The notes beneath the pieces are model-generated. The model was given only the letters and a program-made list of their open reading frames with translations. It made no database searches and was not told the origin of the DNA. Positions 1 through 8,595 of a stretch of DNA of 64,000 nucleotides are shown one piece after another; position 1 is the first letter of the stretch, and each line of letters begins with the position of its first letter. This DNA comes from Phaeobacter bryozoorum (GTDB lineage: Bacteria > Pseudomonadota > Alphaproteobacteria > Rhodobacterales > Rhodobacteraceae), in assembly GCF_041893525.1 (NCBI RefSeq), contig NZ_CP169068.1; one strand, 5' to 3'. Both the position numbers and the translations under genes were made by a program.

Positions 1-131
1 GGATCACCGAAATCGCGCGGGATATACATGTGGTTGTAGACGGAGAACCCCTGCGCGCCCCAACGCACTGTCGCGTCAAAATAGGGCGACTTGCGGATCT
101 GTGTGCCGAAACCGAAATCATCTGCTTGCAT
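1..131 (-). CDS. GcvT/DmdA-like folate-dependent aminomethyltransferase, N-terminal fragment
   Basis: Only the first 43 codons lie in the window; the gene runs off its left edge. The readable N-terminus contains SPYFDATVRWGAQGFSVYNH followed by MYIPRDFGD. The YNHM element after a short basic start is typical of the GcvT-like family that includes DMSP demethylase DmdA and related tetrahydrofolate-dependent demethylases. The ATG at 131 follows a strong ribosome site (GGGAGGT, about 6 bases upstream). An Lrp-type regulator lies 140 bases upstream on the same strand and may control it. The fragment cannot separate DmdA proper, a glycine-cleavage T protein or another methyl-donor enzyme, so no symbol is given. 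Confidence 0.6.
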   Translation of the reverse strand, partial: MQADDFGFGTQIRKSPYFDATVRWGAQGFSVYNHMYIPRDFGD

Positions 132-271
132 TGGAACTACCTCCCGTTTTGTCCCCGACCGCTTTGATCGGAGACTGTCAAAACCTTTGCGAGATGTAGT
201 CCAGGAGAGGCCGCGAAAGTGGTCCGAAGATTATCACTTCTCAGACCATTCAGGCCGTTTGGGGGGCCATA

Positions 272-787
272 TCAGGACCGATTGGGCCAGAGCGGCAATT
301 TCGGACTTGCAGTGGCCAATTTCGAGAGGTTCGGCAAAGCTGATTTCACTTGGCGCGTGGCAAAATGGGTCATGTAGCGGTCAATGCCGAGGTCTTCGGC
401 ATGGAAATCTTCCATCAGGTCTTGAAACGCGGCGAGGCTGGGGCTGATGATCTTCATGATGTAATCGACCCCACCACCGGTGGCGATGCAATCAATGATC
501 TCATCCCGGCTGTTGAGAAAAGCTTCAAAGCGCTCAAAATCAGCCTTTCGATGACGGCTGAGGGAAACCGTCACAATCACCTGCGCGAAATCTGCGAGCC
601 GCTCCAGCGCGATATCGGCATGATAGCCGCGAATGTATCCGCCCGCTTTCAACCGGGTCAGCCGCGCCCAGCAGGGGGTCGCGGAAAGCCCGCTCAGCTC
701 TGCCAGCTTGGCCTTGCTCAACTGCCCATGCTGCTGGAGCGCGCTGAGAATGCGGATGTCTGCTGCATCAAGGGCAAGTCTCTTCAT
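272..787 (-). CDS. Lrp/AsnC family transcriptional regulator
   Basis: The 171-residue product starts MKRLALDAADIRILSALQQH. It has the N-terminal winged HTH of the family (about residues 8-60, with LSKAKLAELSGLSATPCWAR as recognition region) and a C-terminal RAM/ligand domain (about 75-150) containing the usual GGGVDYIMKI strand. An upstream in-frame start at 838 would add 17 residues, but the ATG at 787 places the first helix where the family has it. The gene reads toward the GcvT-like gene at the window edge, which is its most likely target. Lrp-like regulators usually bind an amino acid or related metabolite as an octamer; the effector here cannot be told. Confidence 0.88.
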   Translation of the reverse strand: MKRLALDAADIRILSALQQHGQLSKAKLAELSGLSATPCWARLTRLKAGGYIRGYHADIALERLADFAQVIVTVSLSRHRKADFERFEAFLNSRDEIIDCIATGGGVDYIMKIISPSLAAFQDLMEDFHAEDLGIDRYMTHFATRQVKSALPNLSKLATASPKLPLWPNRS

Positions 788-1296
788 TCGCTCTGGTCTT
801 TCTTTGTGTGGAAGCACGGTCATATGACCGACGATCACATGCTAGATTAGGATATCCCTACCTGAAAGCCCTCCGTCAGCTCAGTGGCTTTGCGACCGAA
901 ATGAGCGCGACCACGTCCAGCTGATCGGCGTTGTCCGCCAATAGGGGGCATATCTCCGTTTGATATCAGCATGTCGCGGGTAGACGTTTCGCAACGGCAG
1001 AGCAGGCCGACCCGGAGCAGAAAAAGGTTTCGAGCCGCAGCCGGATCGCAGTTGCATAACATCCGATTGCAGACTGGACGCTGGACAGGATTTGCAGAGA
1101 GGAGAGTCTTGCAAGACAACATAGCCTCTGGCCGCTTCGGACGCTGTGTTGCGTTCCAGCAGGGGAGACGGGCGCCAGCTCCGAATGTCGCTATCTATAC
1201 ACTGCTGAGCCTGACGGTTGCGGCTGTTGTATTGGATTGCGGGACTGGTGAGGCTAGGGGGGATCCCCGCCCAGTGCAGACCGGACGGGGCTTTGT
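788..1296. other. Intergenic stretch, nothing recognised
   Basis: About 500 bases between the Lrp gene and the nfeD stop codon. Open frames of up to about 220 codons cross it, but they are Cys/Arg-rich, lack convincing ribosome sites and overlap the nfeD gene or each other in antisense. No tRNA fold, strong terminator or repeat was found. It holds the promoter region of the Lrp gene near 790-850 and the 3' untranslated region of nfeD near 1296. Confidence 0.5.
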
Positions 1297-1575
1297 TCAA
1301 TCGTTGATATCGTGGTCGAAGTGTTTCACCTGGCCTTTGGGGCCCTTGAAGAAGTGGCGCAAGACCAGCCAGGCGATCAGCGAGAGGGTGGCGTAGATCA
1401 GCAGCAGCACCGGCAGGGTGATGCTGCCTGCGGGGGTGGCGACCAGCAGCAGGGCCACCAGCACCGCGCCGACGGCAAAGCCGAGGAACATGAAGCCCGG
1501 CGCCAGCACCTCGACGATGGCGAGGCCGATGGCAATCGCGATCCAGACCCACCAGACGGAGAGCAGGGCCGTCAT
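1297..1575 (-). CDS. NfeD-family membrane protein
   Basis: A 92-residue protein with three closely spaced hydrophobic helices (about residues 8-28, 30-48 and 52-72) and a short charged C-terminus (KGPKGQVKHFDHDIND). It resembles the short NfeD type that partners SPFH/stomatin proteins. Its ATG overlaps the stop of the upstream SPFH gene by 4 bases (ATGA), so the two are translationally coupled. Longer NfeD proteins carry an OB-fold domain after the helices; it is absent here, as in the YbbK-type short form. The role is probably in membrane-microdomain or membrane-protein quality control with its partner. Confidence 0.85.
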   Translation of the reverse strand: MTALLSVWWVWIAIAIGLAIVEVLAPGFMFLGFAVGAVLVALLLVATPAGSITLPVLLLIYATLSLIAWLVLRHFFKGPKGQVKHFDHDIND

Positions 1576-2465
1576 TTTCCGGCCCCTTTCAGCATGTTGA
1601 AGGCGTTGCCGAAGGCCTCAATCGCATTGGCGGGCACCAGGATGGTCTGTTTGCCTTCACCTGCGCCAAGGGCATTGAGCGCCTCGACCTGTTTCAGGGC
1701 CACCTGATATTGCGCGGCCTCCAGACCGTTTTCGGCAATGGCTTTGGCGACTACCCCGGTGGCATAGGCCTCGGCATCGGCCTGAATGCGGCGGGCCTTG
1801 GCGATCTGCTCGGCGGCGTAGAGCTCGGCGTCGGCGGCCAGTTCGACCGCGCGTTTCTGGCCCTCGGCCTTGGTCACCTCGGCGCGGCGGGCGCGCTCGG
1901 CGTTGAGCTGCTGCAGCATGGCGTCGCGGGTGGCCTGATCGAGGTTCACGTCGAGGATCTCGGCGCGTGTCACTTCGATGCCCCAGTCGTCAACGGCGCT
2001 TTCGACCAGATGCTGGATCTGACCGATCAGCTGCGAGCGGTTCGACTGCACCTCATCCAGGTCCATCTTGCCGATCTCGGCGCGCACGATGCCGGCCACG
2101 GTGGTGGCAATGGCGCCGTCAACGTCGCGGATCCGATAGACGGTCTTTTCCGGTTCCAGAATGCGGTAGAACACCGAGGTGTCGATCTGCACCAGCACGT
2201 TGTCCTTGGTGATGGCGTCCTGGCTGGCGTTGGGCAGCTGGCGTTCCAGGATCGAGACCTTATGGGCGACGGAGTTGAGCAGCGGGACGATGAAGTTGAT
2301 GCCGGGGCCAAGCACTGCATGCAGGCGGCCAAAGCGTTCGACCACGTATTTTTCGGATTGCGGTACGATGCGGACGCCCTTGAGGATCAGGATGATCAGG
2401 AAGATCGCGCCCAGGATATAGATGATGTTCTGCGTCAGCAGGCTCAGCAGGAGTTCTTCGGTCAT
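1572..2465 (-). CDS. SPFH/stomatin-like (QmcA-type) membrane protein
   Basis: A 297-residue protein with one N-terminal membrane segment (about residues 12-30), then an SPFH/band 7 domain (VRIVPQSEKYVVERFGRLHA to about residue 190) and a long Ala/Glu/Arg-rich helix region (about 190-250) of the kind that forms oligomeric cages. An in-frame TTG lies 12 bases further upstream, but GAGG sits 5 bases before the ATG at 2465, so that start is chosen. It is followed immediately by nfeD with a 4-base overlap. Members organise membrane domains and act with proteases such as FtsH. The assignment to the QmcA/stomatin branch rather than HflK/HflC rests on the NfeD partner. Confidence 0.88.
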   Translation of the reverse strand: MTEELLLSLLTQNIIYILGAIFLIILILKGVRIVPQSEKYVVERFGRLHAVLGPGINFIVPLLNSVAHKVSILERQLPNASQDAITKDNVLVQIDTSVFYRILEPEKTVYRIRDVDGAIATTVAGIVRAEIGKMDLDEVQSNRSQLIGQIQHLVESAVDDWGIEVTRAEILDVNLDQATRDAMLQQLNAERARRAEVTKAEGQKRAVELAADAELYAAEQIAKARRIQADAEAYATGVVAKAIAENGLEAAQYQVALKQVEALNALGAGEGKQTILVPANAIEAFGNAFNMLKGAGK

Positions 2466-2831
2466 TATGCCTCGCAATAAATTTGTATGCTATGGTATGC
2501 AGTTGGGGGGTCGTGGACCCGGGATTTAAGCGTGGGGGGACGGCGCCCCGTTCCTCTTCTCTATGGCGTGTGCGGTGGTGGCAGGCAAGGGGAACGGCCC
2601 CGTCTGCGGCGCATCCGTGGCGTGCGGGGTGGGGGCTGGATAGGGCTGTCGGGGCTTTGGCGCGGGCTGCGGTCATGCAGGCTTGAAAACCGCACCGGGA
2701 TAAGGCACATCCGGCAGGCTCTGCCGGTATGGTCCCGGATCGCGGCGGAGCAGGGTTCAGGTGGCAGATGATCCCGTAGGAAATTCCCCGCAGCGGCGGG
2801 ACCACGCACAAGACAGCCCAAGGAAGAGAAC
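2466..2831. other. Divergent intergenic region between SPFH gene and tgt
   Basis: About 365 bases carrying the promoters of the two divergent genes. No RNA gene or convincing small gene was found. The 2517-2620 part is G-rich and contains complementary blocks (ggcgccccgttcc and ggaacggcc-type strings) that could fold. It resembles in character, but does not clearly match, the dispersed intergenic repeat noted elsewhere in this window. Confidence 0.4.
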
Positions 2832-3961
2832 ATGGCGCCGAAAATCTCATTTGACCTGAAAGCCACCGATGGCAAGGCCCGCACCGGTGTCATCAATACG
2901 CCGCGCGGCGAGATCCGCACGCCTGCGTTCATGCCCGTGGGCACGGCCGCAACAGTGAAGGCAATGCTGCCGGAGAGCGTGCGTGCGACCGGGGCGGATA
3001 TCTTGCTGGGCAATACCTATCATCTGATGCTGCGCCCCACGGCAGAGCGGATCGACCGTCTGGGCGGATTGCACAAATTCATGAACTGGGAGCGGCCGAT
3101 CCTGACGGACTCGGCGGGTTTCAGGTGATGTCGCTGGCGGGTCTGCGCAAGCTGACGGAAAAGGGCGTGACCTTCAAAAGCCATATCGACGGATCCAAAC
3201 ATGAGCTGACGCCGGAACGGTCGATGGAAATCCAGCGCCTGCTCGGTTCGGACATCGTGATGTGTTTCGACGAATGTCCGGCGCTGCCTGCCGACCGCGA
3301 CCGGATCGCCGAGTTGATGCGCCTGTCGATGCGTTGGGCGGAGCGCTCGCGCGAGGCCTTTGGCGACCGTCCGGGCCATGCGCTGTTCGGCATTATGCAG
3401 GGCGGGCTGGAGCAGGATCTGCGCGAAGAAAGCGCCGAGGCGCTGAAGAAGATCGGATTCGAGGGCTATGCGGTTGGCGGCCTGGCAGTGGGCGAGGGGC
3501 AGGAGGCGATGTTTGACTGTCTTGATTATGCGCCCGGTTTCCTGCCTGAGGACAAGCCGCGCTATCTGATGGGGGTGGGCAAGCCTGATGATATCGTCGG
3601 TGCGGTGGCCCGTGGTATCGACATGATGGACTGCGTGCTGCCATCGCGCTCTGGCCGCACGGGGCAAGCGTTTACCCGCTACGGCGTCGTCAATATCAAG
3701 AACGCCCGCCACCAGGATGACCCGCGCCCGCTGGATGAGCAGTGCAGCTGCCCGGCGTGTTCGAACTATTCGCGCGCCTATCTGCACCATGTGTTCCGCA
3801 GCAACGAGATGATTTCGGGGATGCTGCTGACCTGGCATAACCTGCATTACTTCCAGGAAATCATGGGCGGCATGCGGGAGGCGATTGCTGCGGGCACCTT
3901 CGAGGCCTGGCAGAAGGATTTCCACGACACCCGTGCCGAAGGCGATATTGAGCCATTGTAG
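2832..3961 (+). pseudogene. tgt: Queuine/preQ1 tRNA-guanine transglycosylase, broken by a 1-base deletion
   Basis: Tgt swaps guanine-34 of tRNA(Asn, Asp, His, Tyr) for preQ1. The first frame (2832-3128) gives MAPKISFDLKATDGKARTGV... to LTDSAGFR and then stops; the rest, from VMSLAGLRKLTEKGVTF to the end, lies one frame over. The family motif DSGGFQVMSL should sit at the junction. Adding one G at about 3113-3114 (tcg GGC GGG TTT CAG GTG) restores it and gives 376 residues, the normal family length. The downstream half keeps the substrate-loop residues and the zinc cluster CSCPACSNYSRAYLHH. The broken motif contains the general-base Asp region, so the gene as written would be inactive. A sequencing slip in a G run is the simplest explanation. 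Confidence 0.93.
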
Positions 3962-4100
3962 GGGCCGGCAAGGGGGATGCGCCCGGATTGTCGAAAACTT
4001 GAGCGAATGTTCATCGGCGGGTCCTGCCCTGAACACGTTTGCGCCACAAATCAGCGGTGATCTGTCAATCAGGCACTGATGACCAACGTGGAGAGATCCG

Positions 4101-4253
4101 ATGAATGAGACGGCTTCAACTGGACTTGCGCATTGTTCGCTGATGATTTTGCTGGCGGCGGGCGTTGCTGTTTTTGCGCTTTTGGACCATGGCGGATCCT
4201 ATGGGGAGCAGCCGGGGTCGCTGGCGCACCTGACGTCGGCCGCGCAGCGGTAA
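4101..4253 (+). CDS. Small single-span membrane protein (50 residues), hypothetical
   Basis: An ATG at 4101 follows GGAGAG by 5 bases and opens a 50-codon frame ending in TAA at 4251-4253. The product begins MNETASTGLAHCSLMILLAA and continues with a hydrophobic stretch (about residues 13-28), then a polar tail. It resembles other short unannotated membrane proteins but matches no family I know. It lies between tgt and an exported protein gene, all on the plus strand. It rests on the good ribosome site and a clean hydrophobic core; no homologue is recalled, so it may be a chance frame. Confidence 0.4.
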   Translation: MNETASTGLAHCSLMILLAAGVAVFALLDHGGSYGEQPGSLAHLTSAAQR

Positions 4254-4398
4254 GGATTGCCGGAGCGCGACTGCACCCAAGGCAACGGCCTGATGTCGTG
4301 CGCTTTTTGCTGCGATCTTTGGTAGGGATGATCCCGGTCCGCGTTCACCGGTTATGAAGACCTCGCTGCTAGATTCCGCCAAAACGGGAAGGGTCGCG

Positions 4399-5067
4399 AT
4401 GAGCTGGTTACAGGCATGGGGGAGCGTGGTGCTGCTGGGCGGCCTTGTGGCTGCCTCTGGCGCTGTGGCGCAGTCGGATCAGGCAGCTAAGGCGCCGGGG
4501 TCGCTGGCCGAGGCCTCAAGTTTTTTCAAGGCACCACCGCTTGATGGCTGCCGGATCGCATTTGACGATCTGATCAAGGGCGGCTCCAAAGCGCTGCGGG
4601 GCCAGTGGTTTGTGCAGAAGGGGCCGGGGGAAACCGGGCTGCCGGTTGGCGGCCGCGTCGATATGCAACCGCTGCCGCAGCGCGCGGGTGAGGTGCTGAC
4701 ACTGAGATTTCGCAATGGCCGTCTGGTGGCGGATTCTGCCGTGTCCGGGGTGATCCCCGTCGGCGTGCTGGACCGGGCGCCACCTGAGCCAGGCACGGGG
4801 CTGAGGGCCGAAAGCGTCGGCCGCGGCGATCTGGCGGATGGTGCGGAGGTCTTCCTCGATGAGCTGGGCATGGGGCGGCTGCCCTGCGGGGTGGAGCAGA
4901 TGCTGCAACTGAGGCTGCAATCAGAACGCGACACCGGCACCGGAGACGTGTTGCGGCAGGATATCCGTCTGTTCCTGATTGATCAGACCCGGATGAGCGG
5001 CACCTACCGCGAAACCGGACCGGGTGGGCGGCTGGAACGCGGGGTGATCACCCTGATGCGGCGCTGA
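4399..5067 (+). CDS. Exported hypothetical protein
   Basis: A 222-residue protein whose ATG at 4399 follows GGGAAGGG; an in-frame ATG 45 bases upstream would put 15 charged residues before the signal peptide and is less likely. Residues 1-25 (MSWLQAWGSVVLLGGLVAAS then GAVAQ) look like a Sec signal peptide cleaved after AVAQ or AQS. The mature part is mostly beta-like, with two cysteines (in LDGCRIAF and RLPCGVEQ) that could pair in the periplasm. I recognise no domain. It sits alone between the small membrane gene and lon. Confidence 0.65.
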   Translation: MSWLQAWGSVVLLGGLVAASGAVAQSDQAAKAPGSLAEASSFFKAPPLDGCRIAFDDLIKGGSKALRGQWFVQKGPGETGLPVGGRVDMQPLPQRAGEVLTLRFRNGRLVADSAVSGVIPVGVLDRAPPEPGTGLRAESVGRGDLADGAEVFLDELGMGRLPCGVEQMLQLRLQSERDTGTGDVLRQDIRLFLIDQTRMSGTYRETGPGGRLERGVITLMRR

Positions 5068-5197
5068 TGCTGCGGGTCAGGTCATCGGCGGAGGCTGCCG
5101 CGCGCGGCCTTCACCATTTGCTCACCCTAGCTGCATTTGCGCCCTTGTGGTCCGGGCGCGCTGCGGGCAATGTGACACCAAACATTGAGGCACGGCG

Positions 5198-5226
5198 GTT
5201 GAAATCCCAACACCGCTGCACCAGAT
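5198..5226 (+). promoter_or_regulatory. Possible heat-shock (RpoH-type) promoter of lon
   Basis: GTTGAAA at 5198-5204 and CACCAGAT at 5219-5226, spaced by 14 bases, loosely match the RpoH pattern (CTTGAAA and CCCATNT-like). The site lies about 75 bases before the lon start. lon is a classic heat-shock gene, which raises the prior, but the -10 match is weak. Confidence 0.3.
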
Positions 5227-5302
5227 AAACAGCCAATGAGGAGACGCGCCGAAGCTGCCGATAATCGGGGCGGGGGCGTCTTGCCAAACCAAAGGACCGA
5301 GT

Positions 5303-7718
5303 ATGCAAGAGCCACTCAATTCATCCTACCCCGTCCTGCCGCTGCGCGATATCGTTGTGTTCCCGCATATGATCGTGCCGCTGTTCGTCGGGCGGGAAAA
5401 ATCGGTGCGTGCCCTGGAAGAGGTGATGACCGACGACAAGCAGATCCTGCTGTCCAGTCAGATCGACCCGGCGGAAGATGATCCGCAATCCGATGGCATC
5501 TACAGTGTCGGCGTGCTGGCCAATGTGCTGCAGCTGCTGAAACTGCCCGACGGCACCGTGAAGGTGCTGGTCGAAGGTCATGCGCGGGTGAAAATCACCG
5601 AATATCTGGACAACGACAACTTCTTTGAAGCGCGCGCGGAGTATCTCAGCGAGATTCCCGGCGATGTCACCACCGTGGAGGCGCTGCTGCGCACGGTCGG
5701 CGATGAGTTCGAGCGTTATGCCAAGGTCCGCAAGAACATCCCGGAAGAGGCGCTGAGCGCCGTTGGAGAGACCACGGAGCCTGGCCAAGCTGGCCGATCT
5801 GGTCGCCGGTCATCTGGGGATCGAGGTCGACAACAAACAGGATCTTCTGGAAACCCTGTCGGTGAGCGAACGTCTGGAGAAGGTCTATGGCCTGATGCAG
5901 GGCGAGCTGTCTGTGCTGCAGGTCGAGAAGAAGATCAAGACCCGCGTCAAATCCCAGATGGAGAAGACCCAGCGCGAATATTATCTGAATGAGCAGATGA
6001 AAGCCATTCAGAAGGAGCTGGGCGACAGCGAGGACGGTTCTAACGAAGTCGCCGAGCTGGAAGCCAAGATTGCCGAGACCAAACTCTCCAAAGAGGCGCG
6101 CGAAAAGGCCGAGGCCGAGCTGAAGAAGCTCAAGAACATGTCGCCGATGTCGGCGGAAGCCACGGTTGTGCGCAACTATCTGGACTGGATTCTGGCCCTG
6201 CCCTGGGGCACCAAATCCCGCGTGAAGAAAGATCTGAGCCGGGCGCAGGATATTCTGGACGCCGATCACTACGGGCTTGAGAAGGTCAAGGAACGTATCG
6301 TTGAATATCTCGCTGTGCAGCAGCGCTCGGCCAAGCTGAAGGGGCCGATCCTCTGCCTTGTTGGCCCTCCGGGTGTCGGCAAGACCTCGCTGGGCAAATC
6401 GGTGGCCAAGGCAACCGGTCGCGAGTTCATCCGCATTTCGCTGGGTGGCGTGCGCGACGAGTCCGAGATCCGCGGTCACCGCCGGACCTATATCGGCTCC
6501 ATGCCCGGTAAGATCATTCAGGCGCTAAAAAAGGCCAAGACCACCAACCCGCTGATCCTGCTCGATGAAATCGACAAGATGGGGCAGGATTTCCGGGGTG
6601 ATCCGGCATCGGCGATGCTGGAGGTGCTGGACCCGGAACAGAACGCGACCTTCATGGACCACTATTTGGAAGTGGAATATGACCTGTCGAACGTGATGTT
6701 CCTGACCACCTCGAACAGCTACAACATGCCGGGGCCGCTGCTGGACCGGATGGAGATCATTCCGCTGTCCGGTTACACCGAGGATGAAAAGCGTGAGATC
6801 GCCAAGCAGCACCTGATTTCCAAGCAGGTGAAGAACCACGGTCTGAAGGCCAAGGAATTCGAGCTCACCGATGAGGCGCTGACCGAGATCATCCGCACCT
6901 ATACCCGTGAGGCGGGGGTGCGGAATCTGGAGCGTGAGATCGCCAAAGTGGCGCGGAAATCGCTGACCAAGATCGTCAAGAAAGAGGCGGAGAGCGTTTC
7001 TGTCACGCCTGAGAATCTGGATGAATTCCTTGGGGTTGCGAAGTATCGCTATGGTCTCGCCGAGAAGGAAGATCAGGTCGGTGTTGTCACCGGTCTTGCC
7101 TATACTTCGGTCGGGGGTGAGCTGCTGAGCATCGAGGCGCTGCGCCTGCCGGGCAAGGGTCGGATGAAGACCACCGGCAAGCTGGGTGATGTGATGAAAG
7201 AGTCGATCGAGGCGGCTTCAAGCTATGTCCGCTCCATCTCTCCGCAGTTGGGCATCAAGCCGCCGCGTTTTGACAAGTGGGACATTCACGTGCACGTGCC
7301 GGATGGGGCCACCCCCAAGGACGGGCCGAGCGCGGGCCTTGCAATGGTGACGGGTATTGTGTCGGTGCTGACGCAAATCCCGGTGCGCAAGGACATCGCC
7401 ATGACCGGCGAGGTGACCCTGCGTGGCAATGCAACCGCGATTGGTGGTCTCAAGGAGAAGCTGCTGGCGGCGCTGCGTGGCGGCATCAAGACCGTGCTGA
7501 TCCCGCAGGAGAATGAGAAAGACCTGCCGGATATCCCGGATAACGTGAAGGAGGGGCTGGAGATCATCCCCGTCAGCCACGTCTCCGAGGTGCTGAAACA
7601 TGCGCTGACCGATACGCCCGAACCCATCGAATGGGATGAGGCCGCAGAAGAGGCCGCCGCCGCTGCCAAGGCAGCATTGGGTGTTCCCGAGGATGGCGCC
7701 AGCGCCACCGCGCATTGA
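5303..7718 (+). pseudogene. lon: ATP-dependent protease Lon, broken by a 1-base insertion
   Basis: Lon unfolds and degrades abnormal and regulatory proteins in the cytoplasm. The first frame gives the LON substrate-binding domain (PVLPLRDIVVFPHMIVPLFV...) to about residue 160, where GETTEP runs out of frame; the rest, from AKLADLVAGHLGIEVDNK, is in the next frame. Removing one G at 5783-5784 (gag cct GCC AAG) rejoins them into 804 residues, the normal Lon length. The second part has the coiled helical region, Walker A GPPGVGKTS (about residue 353), Walker B LILLDEIDKM, and the Ser-Lys protease dyad in KDGPSAGLAM (Ser about 676) and GLKEKLLAA (Lys about 719). All catalytic parts are intact, so a sequence error is likelier than decay. 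Confidence 0.94.
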
Positions 7719-8030
7719 TCCAGGCCACGGGTGCTGCCCCTAAGCTGTTGAGATCAATCCGCAATAGGTAACAATAGATGGGCGTCCCTTATCCGGGGCG
7801 CCCATCTGCCTTATGTCCTGTGAGATGCGTTTGCGACCTTCTTGAAGCAGGCGACCTGTCGGTTCGTCGACGGTGGGAAGAGGAAGAAATAGATCAGTTC
7901 GCCGCATTGTTGGGCCGCTTGATTGTCGCAACAGGGGATACGCTGGCCTGATACGACAGGGCGACGAGAAACCGGTTGTTGGCCGGTCCGCCGGGCGGTG
8001 GCTCTGGCGGAGACGCAGGCGCGGGCCGTG
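7719..8030. other. Intergenic region after lon with one hairpin
   Basis: The stretch begins with a 12-bp stem at 7777-7806 (GATGGGCGTCCC paired with GGGGCGCCCATC, one G-U pair, 6-base loop), which may be the lon transcript end although no T run follows. A minus-strand open frame covers 7811-8083 and overlaps the end of the YrhK gene; it has no convincing start and is not called. Confidence 0.4.
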
Positions 8031-8303
8031 TCATTGGCGGGTGATATCGTCATAATCGCCAAGTCGCAGATAGGCGTATTCACGGTAGAGTTTGATCGTC
8101 GGGCGCAGTCCGAAGAGGACGGATCCTACCAGAAACAGCCATGTGCCGGGGGTGACGGTTGCGTCGTTGAAGAACAGGATTGAACCTATCACAAACAGCA
8201 CCGCAGCGGAGACATCGACCATCGTGTAGGCGATTTCACAATAGGCGTAGATCTTCTTGTGGCGGTCGCTGCGATTGCGATTGTCGGGGTGGAACAGGGC
8301 CAT
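8031..8303 (-). CDS. YrhK-domain membrane protein
   Basis: A 90-residue protein with two hydrophobic helices (about residues 30-48 and 54-70) joined by NDATVTPGTW, ending in RPTIKLYREYAYLRLGDYDD. This matches the small YrhK-like membrane domain. Two ATGs sit side by side; GGAGG lies 2 bases before the first and 5 before the second, so the second (8303) is preferred. The function of the family is unknown. It stands alone, read away from the dehydrogenase gene. Confidence 0.8.
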   Translation of the reverse strand: MALFHPDNRNRSDRHKKIYAYCEIAYTMVDVSAAVLFVIGSILFFNDATVTPGTWLFLVGSVLFGLRPTIKLYREYAYLRLGDYDDITRQ

Positions 8304-8425
8304 CATGTCCTCCGTCGGTCTGTGTCGGCTGCTTTTACCCTAACGCGCGGGGGGAGGATTGGTTCAAAGGAGATCTTCATAGCGGCAGTCAGTGACCCTC
8401 AGGGGTTCCCCGCAGGTCTCGCAAG

Positions 8426-8452
8426 AAAAAGGGCGACCGCAAAGGGTCGCCC
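8426..8452 (-). terminator. Rho-independent terminator of the leucine-dehydrogenase gene
   Basis: A perfect 8-bp stem (GGGCGACC / GGTCGCCC, 6-base loop) at 8431-8452, followed on the minus strand by TTTTT (8426-8430). It lies about 145 bases after the stop of the minus-strand dehydrogenase gene. Confidence 0.8.
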
Positions 8453-8595
8453 AAATCAGGTTTTATTATTGTTTTCCCGAGGTTTCGGGTTCTTCCGTCT
8501 GGCGCCCGCTCTTATTCGGCGGGCTTGATCCAAGGCGCTGCATTGGGCAGCGCATCTTGGATGTTCGGGGCGGGCGACAGGGTCGCGATGCCGGG

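Noticed and set aside
847..1122. Cys-rich minus-strand frame between the Lrp gene and nfeD
   Set aside because: Composition is unlike nearby proteins and no start signal is present.
7811..8083. Minus-strand frame with the string ELIYFFLFPPSTNRQVACFK
   Set aside because: No convincing start or ribosome site, overlaps the YrhK gene end, low-complexity first half; possibly a gene remnant, but not supportable.
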